This document shows, piece after piece, positions 40,861 to 50,445 of a stretch of DNA of 64,000 bases. Each line of letters starts with the position of its first letter. The first letter of the stretch is position 1. The stretch is from contig NZ_CP067100.1 in NCBI RefSeq assembly GCF_016616235.1, forward strand, positions 1,423,001 through 1,487,000. The letters run 5' to 3'. The notes under the pieces were generated by a model. It was not told the origin of the DNA. It saw only the letters and a program-made list of their open reading frames with translations, and searched no databases. The DNA is from Bradyrhizobium diazoefficiens. GTDB taxonomy: Bacteria > Pseudomonadota > Alphaproteobacteria > Rhizobiales > Xanthobacteraceae. The position numbers and the translations under genes are program-made.

Positions 40861-42080
40861 AGATGATCGACTGCGTCGAGAACCGGCTCCTCACCTCGCG
40901 CCGTGGCCTCTTGCTGGGCGGCGCCTCGTTCGCGGCCTGGGCCTATTTGCCGAAATTCGCGCGCGCGGCCGACGGCCGCGATCCGCGGTTGGTCGTGGTG
41001 ATCCTGCGCGGCGCGCTCGATGGGCTCTCGACCGTCGCGCCGGTCGGTGATCCCGATTATGCCGGCCTGCACGGCTCCATCGCGCTCGCGGTGGATGGCG
41101 CGCATCCCGCGCTCAAGCTCGACAGCTTCTTCGCGCTGCATCCGGCGATGCCGGAATTCGCGCGGATGTACCGCGATGGGCATGCTGCGGTGATCCACGC
41201 GGTCGCGACGCCCTATCGCGACCGCTCGCATTTCGACGGCCAGGACGTGCTCGAAAGCGGCTATGCGGGCCCGGGCCGGGTGCAATCCGGCTGGCTCAAC
41301 CGCGCGCTGGAAACGCTGCCGCGCGGCGAGCGCGTGTCAAGCGGTCTTGCGGTCGGCCCGACCACGCCGCTGGTGCTGCGCGGCAATGCGCCGACCGTCG
41401 GCTGGGCGCCGGTGGCGCTGCCGCAGGCCGATGACGACACCGCGATGCGTCTCGTCGATCTCTATCGCCACCGCGATCCCGCACTGGCCGCGGCGCTGTC
41501 GCAAGGCCTTCAGCTGGAAAAGGCTGCCAACGGCGATGACATGAAGCGCAAGCCCGGCAACCAGCTTGCGCAGATGCGTCAGGTTGCGCGCGGCGCGGCG
41601 AAGCTGATGGCGGCGGACGATGGCCCGCGCATTGCTGCGCTCGCCTTCGACGGTTGGGACACCCACGCCAATGAAGGCGGCCCGGTGGGGCGTCTCGCCT
41701 TCCTGCTCGGCGGGCTCGACGGCGCGTTCGCCGAATTCGAAAGCGGCCTTGGCGATCGCTGGCGCGATACCGTCGTCCTCGTCGCCACCGAGTTCGGCCG
41801 CACCGCGCGCGTCAACGGCACCGACGGCACCGACCACGGCACCGGAACGATCGCGCTGCTCGCCGGCGGCGCCGTGAAAGGCGGCCGTGTCATCTCCGAC
41901 TGGCCCGGCCTCAAGCCCGCGAACTTGTATGACGGCCGCGACCTCAAGCCGACGACAGATCTGCGCTCGGTGATCAAGGGCGCGCTGCAGGGCCAGTTCG
42001 GCCTGTCCGACCGCGTGCTGGCGGAGACGGTGTTTCCGGACAGCGCGGCAGCAAAGCCGATGAAGGGGCTGGTTGCTTAA
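40857..42080 (+). CDS. DUF1501 domain-containing protein, Tat-exported
   Basis: 407-aa protein of the DUF1501 family, which has a sulfatase/alkaline-phosphatase-like fold. A twin-arginine signal is clear: LTSRRGLLLGGASFAAWAYL followed by PKFARAA, so it should be exported folded. Landmarks include VVVILRGALDGLSTVAP, HPAMPEFARMYRDG, HAVATPYRDRSHFDGQDVLE and VVLVATEFGRTARVNGTDGT DHGTG. The His and Asp-rich segments suggest metal binding. It overlaps the DUF1800 gene by 4 bases. The process they serve is unknown; a role in polysaccharide or surface processing has been suspected for such pairs. Confidence 0.93.
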   Translation: MKMIDCVENRLLTSRRGLLLGGASFAAWAYLPKFARAADGRDPRLVVVILRGALDGLSTVAPVGDPDYAGLHGSIALAVDGAHPALKLDSFFALHPAMPEFARMYRDGHAAVIHAVATPYRDRSHFDGQDVLESGYAGPGRVQSGWLNRALETLPRGERVSSGLAVGPTTPLVLRGNAPTVGWAPVALPQADDDTAMRLVDLYRHRDPALAAALSQGLQLEKAANGDDMKRKPGNQLAQMRQVARGAAKLMAADDGPRIAALAFDGWDTHANEGGPVGRLAFLLGGLDGAFAEFESGLGDRWRDTVVLVATEFGRTARVNGTDGTDHGTGTIALLAGGAVKGGRVISDWPGLKPANLYDGRDLKPTTDLRSVIKGALQGQFGLSDRVLAETVFPDSAAAKPMKGLVA

Positions 42081-42302
42081 CCTCTCCCCGCTCTTTGCGG
42101 GGAGAGGTCGGATCGCATCGCAGATGCGATCCGGGTGAGGGGCAGAGCACACTATTGCCGAAGTGACGGCCTGTCCGACTCGTACAACAGCGGCGCTTCG
42201 TCTACGTTGAGAGCGAACTCGCGGAGGCAGCCCCTCACCCCACCCTCTCAGCGCGAGCGAAGCTCGTCGCGGCCCCGTAAGAACGGCGCGAGGGAGTGAG
42301 AG
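42079..42302. repeat. class A paired palindromic repeat, copy 8 (reverse orientation, long spacer)
   Basis: ACCTCTCCCCGCTCTTTGCG, then the inner hairpin GGATCGCATC-GCA-GATGCGATCC (10-bp arms), GGGTGAGGGGC, a spacer of about 95 bases, and on the right CAGCCCCTCACCCCACCCTC with an insertion (AGCGCGAGCGAAGCTCGTCGC) within the last hairpin. It lies between the DUF1501 and monooxygenase genes. Confidence 0.83.
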
Positions 42303-42347
42303 AGCGGCGCCTCCCTTACAATCATCCGCCTGCAGGAGAATTCACCC

Positions 42348-42671
42348 ATGTACATCGCCATGAACCGCTTCCGTGTCGCCAAGGGCTCCGAGGCCGCCTT
42401 CGAGCAGGTCTGGCTCACCCGCGATACGCATCTGGACAAGGTGCCGGGCTTCGTCGAATTCCACCTGTTGCGCGGTCCCGAGCTCGAGGACCACACGCTC
42501 TACGCCTCGCACACGATCTGGACCAGCCATGCCGCGTTCGAGGCCTGGACCAAGTCGGAGGCGTTTCGCGCGGCGCATCACAAAGCGGGCGATAACAAGC
42601 CGCTCTATCTTGGCCATCCTCAGTTCGAAGGTTTTGAGGTGATGCAGACGGTCGGGCGCGGCGCGAAGTAA
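42348..42671 (+). CDS. heme-degrading monooxygenase (IsdG/HmuD-like, ABM domain)
   Basis: 107-aa dimeric alpha+beta-barrel protein of the antibiotic-biosynthesis-monooxygenase (ABM) family. The three residues that define IsdG-type heme oxygenases fall at matching positions: Asn6 in AMNRFRV, Trp67 in FEAWTKSEAF and His77 in FRAAHHK. Bradyrhizobium HmuQ and HmuD are related enzymes that release iron from heme. The ending YLGHPQFEGFEVMQ also fits that group. No hmu transport genes are nearby, so this is an isolated copy. GGAG precedes the ATG by about 10 bases. Heme as substrate is inferred from the residues. Confidence 0.87.
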   Translation: MYIAMNRFRVAKGSEAAFEQVWLTRDTHLDKVPGFVEFHLLRGPELEDHTLYASHTIWTSHAAFEAWTKSEAFRAAHHKAGDNKPLYLGHPQFEGFEVMQTVGRGAK

Positions 42672-42682
42672 CGCCGCGCTTC

Positions 42683-42728
42683 AAAAAAAATGCGGCCCCT
42701 GTCAGACGCGGCGACTGACGGGGACCGC
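42683..42728 (-). terminator. rho-independent terminator of the GNAT gene
   Basis: On the minus strand GCGGTCCCCGTCAG and CTGACAGGGGCCGC form a long stem with two single-base bulges and a 9-base loop, followed by ATTTTTTTT. It lies about 110 bases past the stop of the acetyltransferase gene. Confidence 0.8.
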
Positions 42729-42839
42729 TTTGGGGCGCTTGATCGGTGACGGGGGGCCTGATCAGACGCAGCTGCAGCCTAGTCTCGCTATGTAACGCGC
42801 GGGTGACAGCGGGAATTATCCACAGGCTGTATGCCAGGA

Positions 42840-43295
42840 TCAGAACAGCTTGCGATAGACGATGAAACCGGAGCGCTCCGCGACTTTGTCGTAAAGGCTT
42901 TGCGCCGTGACGTTGGTCTCGTGCGTCTGCCAGTAGACGCGTGGCGAGCCCGCAAGTTTTGCACGCTCGTACACCCCGTAGATCAGCGCCGAGGCGACGC
43001 CCTTGCCGCGCGCGGCCTCCAGCGTGAACAGGTCCTGCAGATAGCAGGACGGCTCGATCGCGGTGGTGCTGCGATGGAACAGGTAGTGAGTCAGCCCGAG
43101 CAGCTTGCCGTCGCCCTCGGCGACCAGCGCATGCACCGGCTCATAGGCATCGAAGAAGCGCTGCCACGTCACGCGTGTGATCTCGCCCGATAGCGCGGTC
43201 GGCCCCGAGCGGCCGTAGAAGGCGTTGTAGCCGTCCCACAGCGGCAGCCATTGATCATAGTCCTGCCTCGTGACGGAGCGAATGGTGAGCGACAT
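42840..43295 (-). CDS. GNAT-family N-acetyltransferase
   Basis: 151-aa acetyltransferase. The GNAT fold is clear: N-terminal IRSVTRQDYDQWLPLWDGYN, strand HALVAEGDGKLLGLTHYLF, then YLQDLFTLEAARGKGVASAL with the acetyl-CoA pyrophosphate loop (R/Q-x-x-G-x-A as ARGKGVASA), and a C-terminal VYWQTHETNVTAQSLYDKV. The small-molecule or protein substrate is unknown. The start is at ATG 43295. A strong terminator follows. Between stop and terminator (42816-42824) is a single perfect DnaA-box sequence, probably by chance. Confidence 0.92.
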   Translation of the reverse strand: MSLTIRSVTRQDYDQWLPLWDGYNAFYGRSGPTALSGEITRVTWQRFFDAYEPVHALVAEGDGKLLGLTHYLFHRSTTAIEPSCYLQDLFTLEAARGKGVASALIYGVYERAKLAGSPRVYWQTHETNVTAQSLYDKVAERSGFIVYRKLF

Positions 43296-43377
43296 GTGAA
43301 GATCCCGCGATGAGTGAAGGAGCTTCATACGTGATGAAGGGCATGCCGATCAATTGCGAGCGAAGTTCGCCGTCGCC

Positions 43378-43725
43378 TCACTCCGCGGCGGGAAGATACC
43401 GGATCAGCTTGCGGCTCCGGGGATCGCGCAGCGAGCGGTAGTAGTCGGCGCGCGCGGGCGCATCGGTGTGGCGCACGAGGTCGGTCACTGGCGTATAGCT
43501 CAGCATGCGGCCACCGTCGGGCAGCGCGGCGCAGACGAAGCGCAGCACCTCGCCATTGCGTAAGGCGATGTTGATCGGCATGGCATCGCCGATCCGCACC
43601 ATCTCCATGCGTTGGGCGACGAAGGTGCCGAGCTCGTCCTCCGGCAGCTCGAACGTGCCGGTGTCGCGGCCGTGATACATCAGCGCGATGAAGGGCGGCC
43701 TGGCGTCGGCGATGTCATCAGCCAC
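43378..43725 (-). CDS. PAS-domain fragment (probably N-terminally truncated)
   Basis: 115-aa product from a GTG at 43725. The ALRNGEVLRFVCAALPDGGR, MLSYTPVTDLVRH stretch matches the late strands of PAS_7-type domains found in rhizobial sensor proteins. Upstream of the GTG the same frame still reads protein-like (AAEFINRAFRDYFAV) until a TAA at 43795-43797, with no ATG, so the original N-terminus appears lost. There is no kinase domain. It may be a remnant or a short PAS protein starting at an unusual codon. Neighbours give no clue to its role. Confidence 0.5.
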   Translation of the reverse strand: MADDIADARPPFIALMYHGRDTGTFELPEDELGTFVAQRMEMVRIGDAMPINIALRNGEVLRFVCAALPDGGRMLSYTPVTDLVRHTDAPARADYYRSLRDPRSRKLIRYLPAAE

Positions 43726-43836
43726 CGCAAAGTAGTCGCGGAATGCGCGGTTGATGAATTCAGCCGCGTCGCAATCCGATTTCGTGCGGTGCGCTTAAGA
43801 GGCGCTTGCGGCTCCACGAAAAGCTTTCGGATGATT

Positions 43837-43995
43837 TTAGGCCAAATGCGCGTGCTTGACGCGCTGCTGCTGCGTTGGCGCATTCAGCGTCGACGTCCCC
43901 GGCCCCCTGCGCGTGCCGACCGCTATCAGCAGCGACGCTGCGACCAGGATGGCCGCCGTCAGGGTGATTGCAACGATGAGCACAGGTGATTTCAT
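43837..43995 (-). CDS. small single-span membrane protein (52 aa)
   Basis: 52-aa product: MKSPVLIVAITLTAAILVAA, then SLLIAVGTRRGPGTSTLNAP and a polar basic tail. Residues 4-26 form one hydrophobic helix followed by arginines, so it is probably a bitopic inner-membrane protein or has an uncleaved signal. The start is at ATG 43995, with AGGAC upstream; the frame is open further, but that part overlaps the next gene's region and is not helical. Another small membrane protein gene (44082) lies upstream on the same strand. Function unknown. Confidence 0.6.
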   Translation of the reverse strand: MKSPVLIVAITLTAAILVAASLLIAVGTRRGPGTSTLNAPTQQQRVKHAHLA

Positions 43996-44081
43996 CGACG
44001 TCCTGTCGCGATGCCGGTCGGCACGGGCCAGATCAAAGGTTTTCTTGGCGCCATGAAGGCTGGTCGAGGATGAGACGGGAA

Positions 44082-44258
44082 TCAGGCCGGCAGGCCCATC
44101 GCCATGGTCGCCTTGGTCGACAGCACCGTCAGGGTGACGATCAGGCACAGCGAGAGCGCGGCGACGGCGAGCGAGGCCGCGACCGCGTTGGTCAGCCGGG
44201 AAGACGAAACGGTATCGGTTCGGCCCTGAAAGCCTGCCGTGCCGGACGCCCGAATCAT
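44082..44258 (-). CDS. small single-span membrane protein (58 aa)
   Basis: 58-aa product: MIRASGTAGFQGRTDTVSSS, then RLTNAVAASLAVAALSLCLI and VTLTVLSTKATMAMGLPA. One hydrophobic helix spans about 26-48, after a polar N-terminus. An earlier ATG at 44300 would add 14 residues. It lies 86 bases upstream of the 52-aa membrane protein gene on the same strand, so the two may be expressed together. I recognise no family, and support is from the helix and G/C-rich third positions. Confidence 0.55.
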   Translation of the reverse strand: MIRASGTAGFQGRTDTVSSSRLTNAVAASLAVAALSLCLIVTLTVLSTKATMAMGLPA

Positions 44259-44415
44259 GGGTCTAAATCCTTCAACATGCGAGCGAATCACCCGCGACAT
44301 CGAACAATCTCACGACCTCAACGGGCAATATTGCGGCGGCTGTCGCGCCGAATATGGCGAGATTGCGGCGGAGGCGGGCCTTACGCCCGCTATTCGCCTG
44401 AGCGGGACTGCGGCG

Positions 44416-45066
44416 TCACGCGCTCGCGGCGATGCTGGCGGGATCGTCGATCTCGGCCGGCCGCCACTCCATCGACACAAAGCCGGGCGCGGCTTCCACC
44501 CGCTTCAGCCAGTCCCGGATCGCCGGGAACGTCGACAGGTCGAAGTCGCAGCGATCGGCGAGGTGGGTGTAGCCGTAGAGCGCGATGTCGGCGACCGTGA
44601 GCTGGCGGGCGGCGAAATAGGCGTTGGTCTTGAGATGGTTCTCCATCACCTGGAGCGCGCCATAGCCGCGCTCCATCCAGTCCTCCAGCGCGTGGGTCTG
44701 GAGATCGCGGCCACCCTTGACCAGCGACAGCCAGAAATAGGCGGCGCCGATGTTCGGCTCCAGCGCGTGCTGCTCGAAGAACATCCATTGCAGCGCCTCG
44801 GCGCGATCGATGCGGTGCTCCGGCGCAAGTGGTGTGCCGACCGCAAGGTACCACAGGATGGCGTTGGACTCGGCGATATAGCGGGCGTCGCCGACCTCGA
44901 GCAGCGGCACCTGGCCGGACGGGTTCTTCGCCAGGAAGTCCGGCGTGCGGCTTTCGCCGCGCAGAATGTCCACCTCGATCGGTTGGTAGGGCACGTTCAA
45001 AAGCGCCAGCGCAAGGCGGACCTTGTAGCTGTTGCCCGAGCGTTGCATCGAATAGAGCTTGTACAT
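44416..45066 (-). CDS. glutathione S-transferase family protein
   Basis: 216-aa GST-fold protein. The thioredoxin-like domain has YKLYSMQRSGNSYKVRLALA, the conserved NPSGQVPLLEV cis-Pro motif and the glutathione-contacting AESNAILWYLA. The C-terminal helical domain includes QLTVADIALYGYTHLAD, the N-capping box typical of GSTs. Ser10 or Ser13 may be catalytic. The class resembles bacterial beta/theta-like enzymes, substrate unknown. A divergent 570-bp intergenic region separates it from the aspartate aminotransferase gene. Confidence 0.92.
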   Translation of the reverse strand: MYKLYSMQRSGNSYKVRLALALLNVPYQPIEVDILRGESRTPDFLAKNPSGQVPLLEVGDARYIAESNAILWYLAVGTPLAPEHRIDRAEALQWMFFEQHALEPNIGAAYFWLSLVKGGRDLQTHALEDWMERGYGALQVMENHLKTNAYFAARQLTVADIALYGYTHLADRCDFDLSTFPAIRDWLKRVEAAPGFVSMEWRPAEIDDPASIAASA

Positions 45067-46839
<1,773 letters not shown>

Positions 46840-46867
46840 GGCTGTCGCGACAGCGTAAATTGGAAAG

Positions 46868-46890
46868 GCCCGCTTCGTGCGGGCTTTTTT
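46868..46890 (+). terminator. rho-independent terminator of aatA
   Basis: GCCCGC, loop TTCGT, GCGGGC, then TTTTTT. A compact perfect 6-bp stem starting 29 bases past the aatA stop. Confidence 0.92.
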
Positions 46891-46963
46891 GTTTTCAGTC
46901 CGAGCGAGAATGGTTGGGCGTCGGAGTCAGGGGCACCTTTGCTCAGATCAACGTTGTGCCCTG

Positions 46964-47128
46964 CCCCTCACCCGGATTGCTGCGCAATCCGACCTCTCCC
47001 CGCAGAAGGGCGGGGAGAGGTTAAGTCGCCTCCGATCGCACGCGCCAGTTCTTCTCCCATCGTATGGGGCGCACGGCTCTCTCGCTCTCTCGCCCCGCTC
47101 TTGCGGGGAGAGGGAGGGGTGAGGGGCT
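46964..47128. repeat. class A repeat, copy 9, with the two halves in swapped order
   Basis: First the right-arm type (CCCCTCACCCGGATTGC-TGC-GCAATCCGACCTC, then CCCCGCAGAAGGGCGGGG), then about 55 bases later the left-arm type (CTCTCGCCCCGCTCTTGCGG... GGGGTGAGGGGC). In other copies the left type comes first, so here the halves face outward. It lies between aatA and the DUF992 gene. Confidence 0.82.
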
Positions 47129-47250
47129 CTCTCCGCGCGTTCGATTTCAGCCGTGTCCGATCTGGCACCCACAACGCTGTTGTGGCATAGACCATCGCGC
47201 GGCGTCGCCGCGCCTTCCTGCCGCATCACATTCATCGCCGGAGACGTTTC

Positions 47251-47733
47251 ATGCGCCGTTCGTTCATCTTCGCCGGGCTCACCGCGGCGGGTCTCATTGC
47301 CTCCGTCGCAAGCAGCGGCGCGCAGCAGCAGCGGATGGTGCGGGTCGGCGTGCTCGAATGCCGCGGCGGCGCCAGCGTCGGCTTCATCGTGGGATCGGTG
47401 ACCAATCTCGGCTGCGTGCTGCGCGCCGACGGCCTGCCTGAAGATCGCTACGTCGCGACGATCCGCAAAGTGGGTCTCGACATCGGCATCACCCAGGAAA
47501 CCACGCTGGCCTGGGGCGTGTTCGCGCCGGTCGACCGGCTCGGCCCCGGCGACCTCTCGGGCAATTATGCCGGCGCGCAGGGCAGCGCCTCGATCGGCGT
47601 CGGCTTAGGGGGCAACGTGCTGGTCGGCGGCTCCAACAATTCGATCGCGCTGCAGCCGCTCAGCGTGCAGGGCCAGGTCGGCCTCAACGTCGCCGCCGGC
47701 CTCGAAAGCCTGGAACTCCGTCCGGGCCGTTGA
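47251..47733 (+). CDS. DUF992 family exported protein
   Basis: 160-aa protein with a signal peptide (RRSFIFAGLTAAGLIASVAS, cleaved near SGAQ) and a DUF992 mature domain: RVGVLECRGGASVGFIVGSV, TNLGCVLRADG and TLAWGVFAPVDRLGPGDLSG, then a glycine-rich C-terminal part (GVGLGGNVLVGGSNNSIALQ) ending LELRPG. This family is common in rhizobia, periplasmic, and of unknown function. Two cysteines may pair. Stand-alone gene; start at ATG 47251. Confidence 0.88.
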   Translation: MRRSFIFAGLTAAGLIASVASSGAQQQRMVRVGVLECRGGASVGFIVGSVTNLGCVLRADGLPEDRYVATIRKVGLDIGITQETTLAWGVFAPVDRLGPGDLSGNYAGAQGSASIGVGLGGNVLVGGSNNSIALQPLSVQGQVGLNVAAGLESLELRPGR

Positions 47734-47925
47734 CGCCTGACGACGGCGCCGATGTTTTAACCTCTCCCCGTCGGAGAGAGATGGAACATCACGGCGATCT
47801 GATCTCGATCCAGCTGACGACGCACCGCAGCGACGTTTGATGCTTGCCAAACCTCGGGGACGGGCAGAGCATCAACGTTTGCCGACCCAATCATGGGCCG
47901 AGCTCCACAAAAAGGAGGCGGCGAA

Positions 47926-49974
47926 ATGGGACAAGACGTCAGAAGTCCCCGAGGTCCACGGTGCATTGCGCTGGTGGGCCCTTTCCAAAGCGGTAAAACC
48001 ACACTTCTCGAAGCCATCCTGGCGCGAACCGGCGCAATCCCGCGTGCCGGCAGCGTCGATGCTGGAACCTCCGTCGGCGACGCCACGCCCGAGGCCCGTC
48101 ATCACAAGATGACCGTCGGCCTCACTGCCGCCACCACGAGTTTCATGGGCGACAGCTATACTTTCCTGGATTGTCCCGGTTCCGTCGAATTCGCCCACGA
48201 CATGCGCGCCGCACTGCCCGCGATCGACGCCGCGATCGTGGTGTGCGAGGCCGACGAGAAGAAGCTGCCGCAGCTTCAGATCATCCTGCGCGAGCTGGAG
48301 GAGCTGAAGATCCCGCGTTTCCTGTTCCTCAACAAGATCGATCGCGCCAGCCAGCGCATCCGCGAGACGCTCGCGATGCTCCAGCCCGCCTCGCGCGTGC
48401 CGCTGGTGCTGCGCCAGATCCCGATCTGGAAGGGCGATTTGATCGAGGGTTTCGTCGATCTCGCGCTGGAGCGCGCGTTCGTCTATCGCGAGCACAAGGC
48501 TTCCGAGGTGATCGCGCTCGAAGGCGGCGATCTCGATCGCGAGAAGGAGGCCCGCTTCTCGATGCTGGAGAAGCTCGCCGATCACGATGACGCGCTGATG
48601 GAGCAATTGCTCGAAGACATCCAGCCGCCGCGCGATGCGGTGTTCGACGATCTCGCCCGCGAACTCCGCGAAGGGCTGATCTGCCCCGTGCTGCTAGGGG
48701 CTGCTGCGCGCGAGAACGGCGTGCTGCGCCTGATGAAGGCGCTGCGCCACGAGGCACCCGGTGTGGCGGAGACCGCCAAACGTCTCGGCGTGCCCGAGAG
48801 CAAGGACGCAATCGGCTACGTCTTCAAGACGCTGCATTCGCAGCACGGCGGAAAGCTGTCGCTGACACGGCTGCTCACCGGCCATCTCGACGACGGCGCC
48901 ACGCTGCAATCGTCCTCCGGCGGGACCAGCCGCATCTCCGGCATCCTCGCCGTCAACGGCGCCTACGATACCAAGCGTGCCGCGGCTGACGCCGGAGACA
49001 CGGTGGCGCTCGCCAAGCTGGATCCGTTCAAGACCGGCGACACCATCTCGAACGGCAAGACGCCGCCGACTGCGCTCACCGCCCCGGAGCCGACGCCGCC
49101 GGTGCTCGCGATCTCGATCGCGTCCACCGACCGCAAGGACGATGTCAAGCTCGGCCAGGCGCTGGCCCGCCTGCACGAGGAGGATCCCTCGCTCGTCGTG
49201 GTGCAGAATCCTCAGACCCACGACACCGTGCTGTGGGGGCAGGGCGAGATGCATCTGCGCGTCGAGGTCGAGCGCCTGCGCGACCGTTTCGGCGTCAAGA
49301 TTTCTTCGCATCCGCCCGCGATCGGCTATCAGGAGACCATCCGCAAGCCGATCACCCAGCGCGGCCGCCACAAGAAGCAGTCCGGCGGCCATGGCCAGTT
49401 CGGCGACGTCGTGCTCGACATCAGGCCGCTGCCGCGCGGCGACGGCTTCAAGTTCGCCGAGAAGGTGGTCGGCGGCGCGGTGCCGCGCAACTACATCCCG
49501 GCGGTGGAAGAAGGCGTCGTCGACGGCCTCGCGCGCGGTCCGCTCGGCTTCCCCGTCACCGACGTGCAGGTGACGCTGACCGACGGCTCCTATCACAGCG
49601 TCGACAGCTCCGATCTTGCCTTCCGCACGGCGGCGCGGATCGGGCTCAACGAAGGCCTGCCGCAATGCCAGCCGGTGCTGCTGGAGCCGATCCACGTGGT
49701 CGAGATCGTCTGTCCGACCGATGCCACAGCCAAGATCAATGCGATCCTGTCGGCGCGTCGGGGCCAGATCCTCGGCTTCGACACCCGCGACGGCTGGAAT
49801 GGCTGGGACTGTGTCCGCGCCATGATGCCCGAGGCCGAGATCGGCGAATTGATCGTCGAGCTGCGTTCGGCCACGGCAGGGGCGGGCAGCTTCACCCGCC
49901 AGTTCGACCACATGGCCGAAGTCACCGGCCGCGCCGCCGACCAGATCATCGCCGCGCATCAGCACGCGGCGTGA
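47926..49974 (+). CDS. EF-G-like translational GTPase with altered G motifs
   Basis: 682-aa paralogue of elongation factor G with all domains. G1 is GPFQSGKTTLLEA (18-30) instead of the usual AHIDAGKTT, the switch I region is HHKMTVGLTAATTSF, and G3 is DCPGSVEF with Ser86 at the position of the catalytic His (DTPGH in EF-G). G4 NKID is kept. Domain II (about 300-390), domain III (DPSLVVVQNPQTHDTVLWGQ GEMHL), domain IV (KKQSGGHGQFGDVVLDIRP) and domain V follow. Ribosome binding is likely; the Ser suggests slow or different GTP hydrolysis. The start at 47926 has AAGGAGG 8 bases upstream. Its cellular role is unknown. Confidence 0.92.
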   Translation: MGQDVRSPRGPRCIALVGPFQSGKTTLLEAILARTGAIPRAGSVDAGTSVGDATPEARHHKMTVGLTAATTSFMGDSYTFLDCPGSVEFAHDMRAALPAIDAAIVVCEADEKKLPQLQIILRELEELKIPRFLFLNKIDRASQRIRETLAMLQPASRVPLVLRQIPIWKGDLIEGFVDLALERAFVYREHKASEVIALEGGDLDREKEARFSMLEKLADHDDALMEQLLEDIQPPRDAVFDDLARELREGLICPVLLGAAARENGVLRLMKALRHEAPGVAETAKRLGVPESKDAIGYVFKTLHSQHGGKLSLTRLLTGHLDDGATLQSSSGGTSRISGILAVNGAYDTKRAAADAGDTVALAKLDPFKTGDTISNGKTPPTALTAPEPTPPVLAISIASTDRKDDVKLGQALARLHEEDPSLVVVQNPQTHDTVLWGQGEMHLRVEVERLRDRFGVKISSHPPAIGYQETIRKPITQRGRHKKQSGGHGQFGDVVLDIRPLPRGDGFKFAEKVVGGAVPRNYIPAVEEGVVDGLARGPLGFPVTDVQVTLTDGSYHSVDSSDLAFRTAARIGLNEGLPQCQPVLLEPIHVVEIVCPTDATAKINAILSARRGQILGFDTRDGWNGWDCVRAMMPEAEIGELIVELRSATAGAGSFTRQFDHMAEVTGRAADQIIAAHQHAA

Positions 49975-50028
49975 TCCGTCCCGCGCAGTAAGGGATGCAC
50001 CGTTCTCTCATTGTAAGGGGCGCCCCAC

Positions 50029-50220
50029 TCTCTCACTCCCTCTCCCCGTTCTTACGGGGAGAGGGTGGGGTGAGGGGCCTCTCCACGAATGCGGTCTGAA
50101 TTGTAGGCGGACGACTTTACGAGCCGGAGGGACATTTGCTCCTCGCGCGATTGTGCCCAGCCGGTCACCCGGATTACTGACGTGATCCGACGTCTCTCTA
50201 GGCAAGAGCGGGAGAAGTGA
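50029..50220. repeat. class A repeat, copy 10 (right half degenerate)
   Basis: The left arm is intact (CTCCCTCTCCCCGTTCTTAC, GGGGAGAGGGTGGGGTGAGG). The right arm has drifted: GTCACCCGGATTACTGACGT GATCCGACGTCTCTC, where the inner hairpin is broken and the outer stem is changed. It is useful as a decaying copy. The remaining 50221-50445 shows no supported gene before aroE. Confidence 0.7.
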
Positions 50221-50445
50221 AAACCCGCGCGATCGTTGGCAATCCGCATCGAGCCAGCTAGTTTGCGCCCGGTAAATGGGGCGCAAACTTCTGTGCTGAG
50301 ATCCCGCCGCACTCTGGCGCTGGCCTGCGCCTTGTTGCTGGCCATCATTGCCGCGACATCCGTTCCACGAGCGCATCCTTGACAGGACGGCCGCAAGGCG
50401 AAATGAGATCGCCCAGCGACACTATCCCGAGGGTCCCCAGACGTG

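Noticed and set aside
42816..42824. TTATCCACA, a perfect DnaA-box sequence, as a replication origin
   Set aside because: A single box with no cluster, no AT-rich unwinding region and no dnaA, hemE or parAB neighbours. A chance match is likely.
48694..49965. 423-aa open frame antisense to the EF-G-like gene
   Set aside because: The EF-G-like protein is unmistakable on the plus strand; the antisense frame has shadow composition only.
50293..50382. 29-codon GTG frame with a signal-peptide-like hydrophobic stretch before aroE
   Set aside because: Only a hydrophobic segment, without a mature domain or a good ribosome site; could be a gene remnant, but support is too weak to list.
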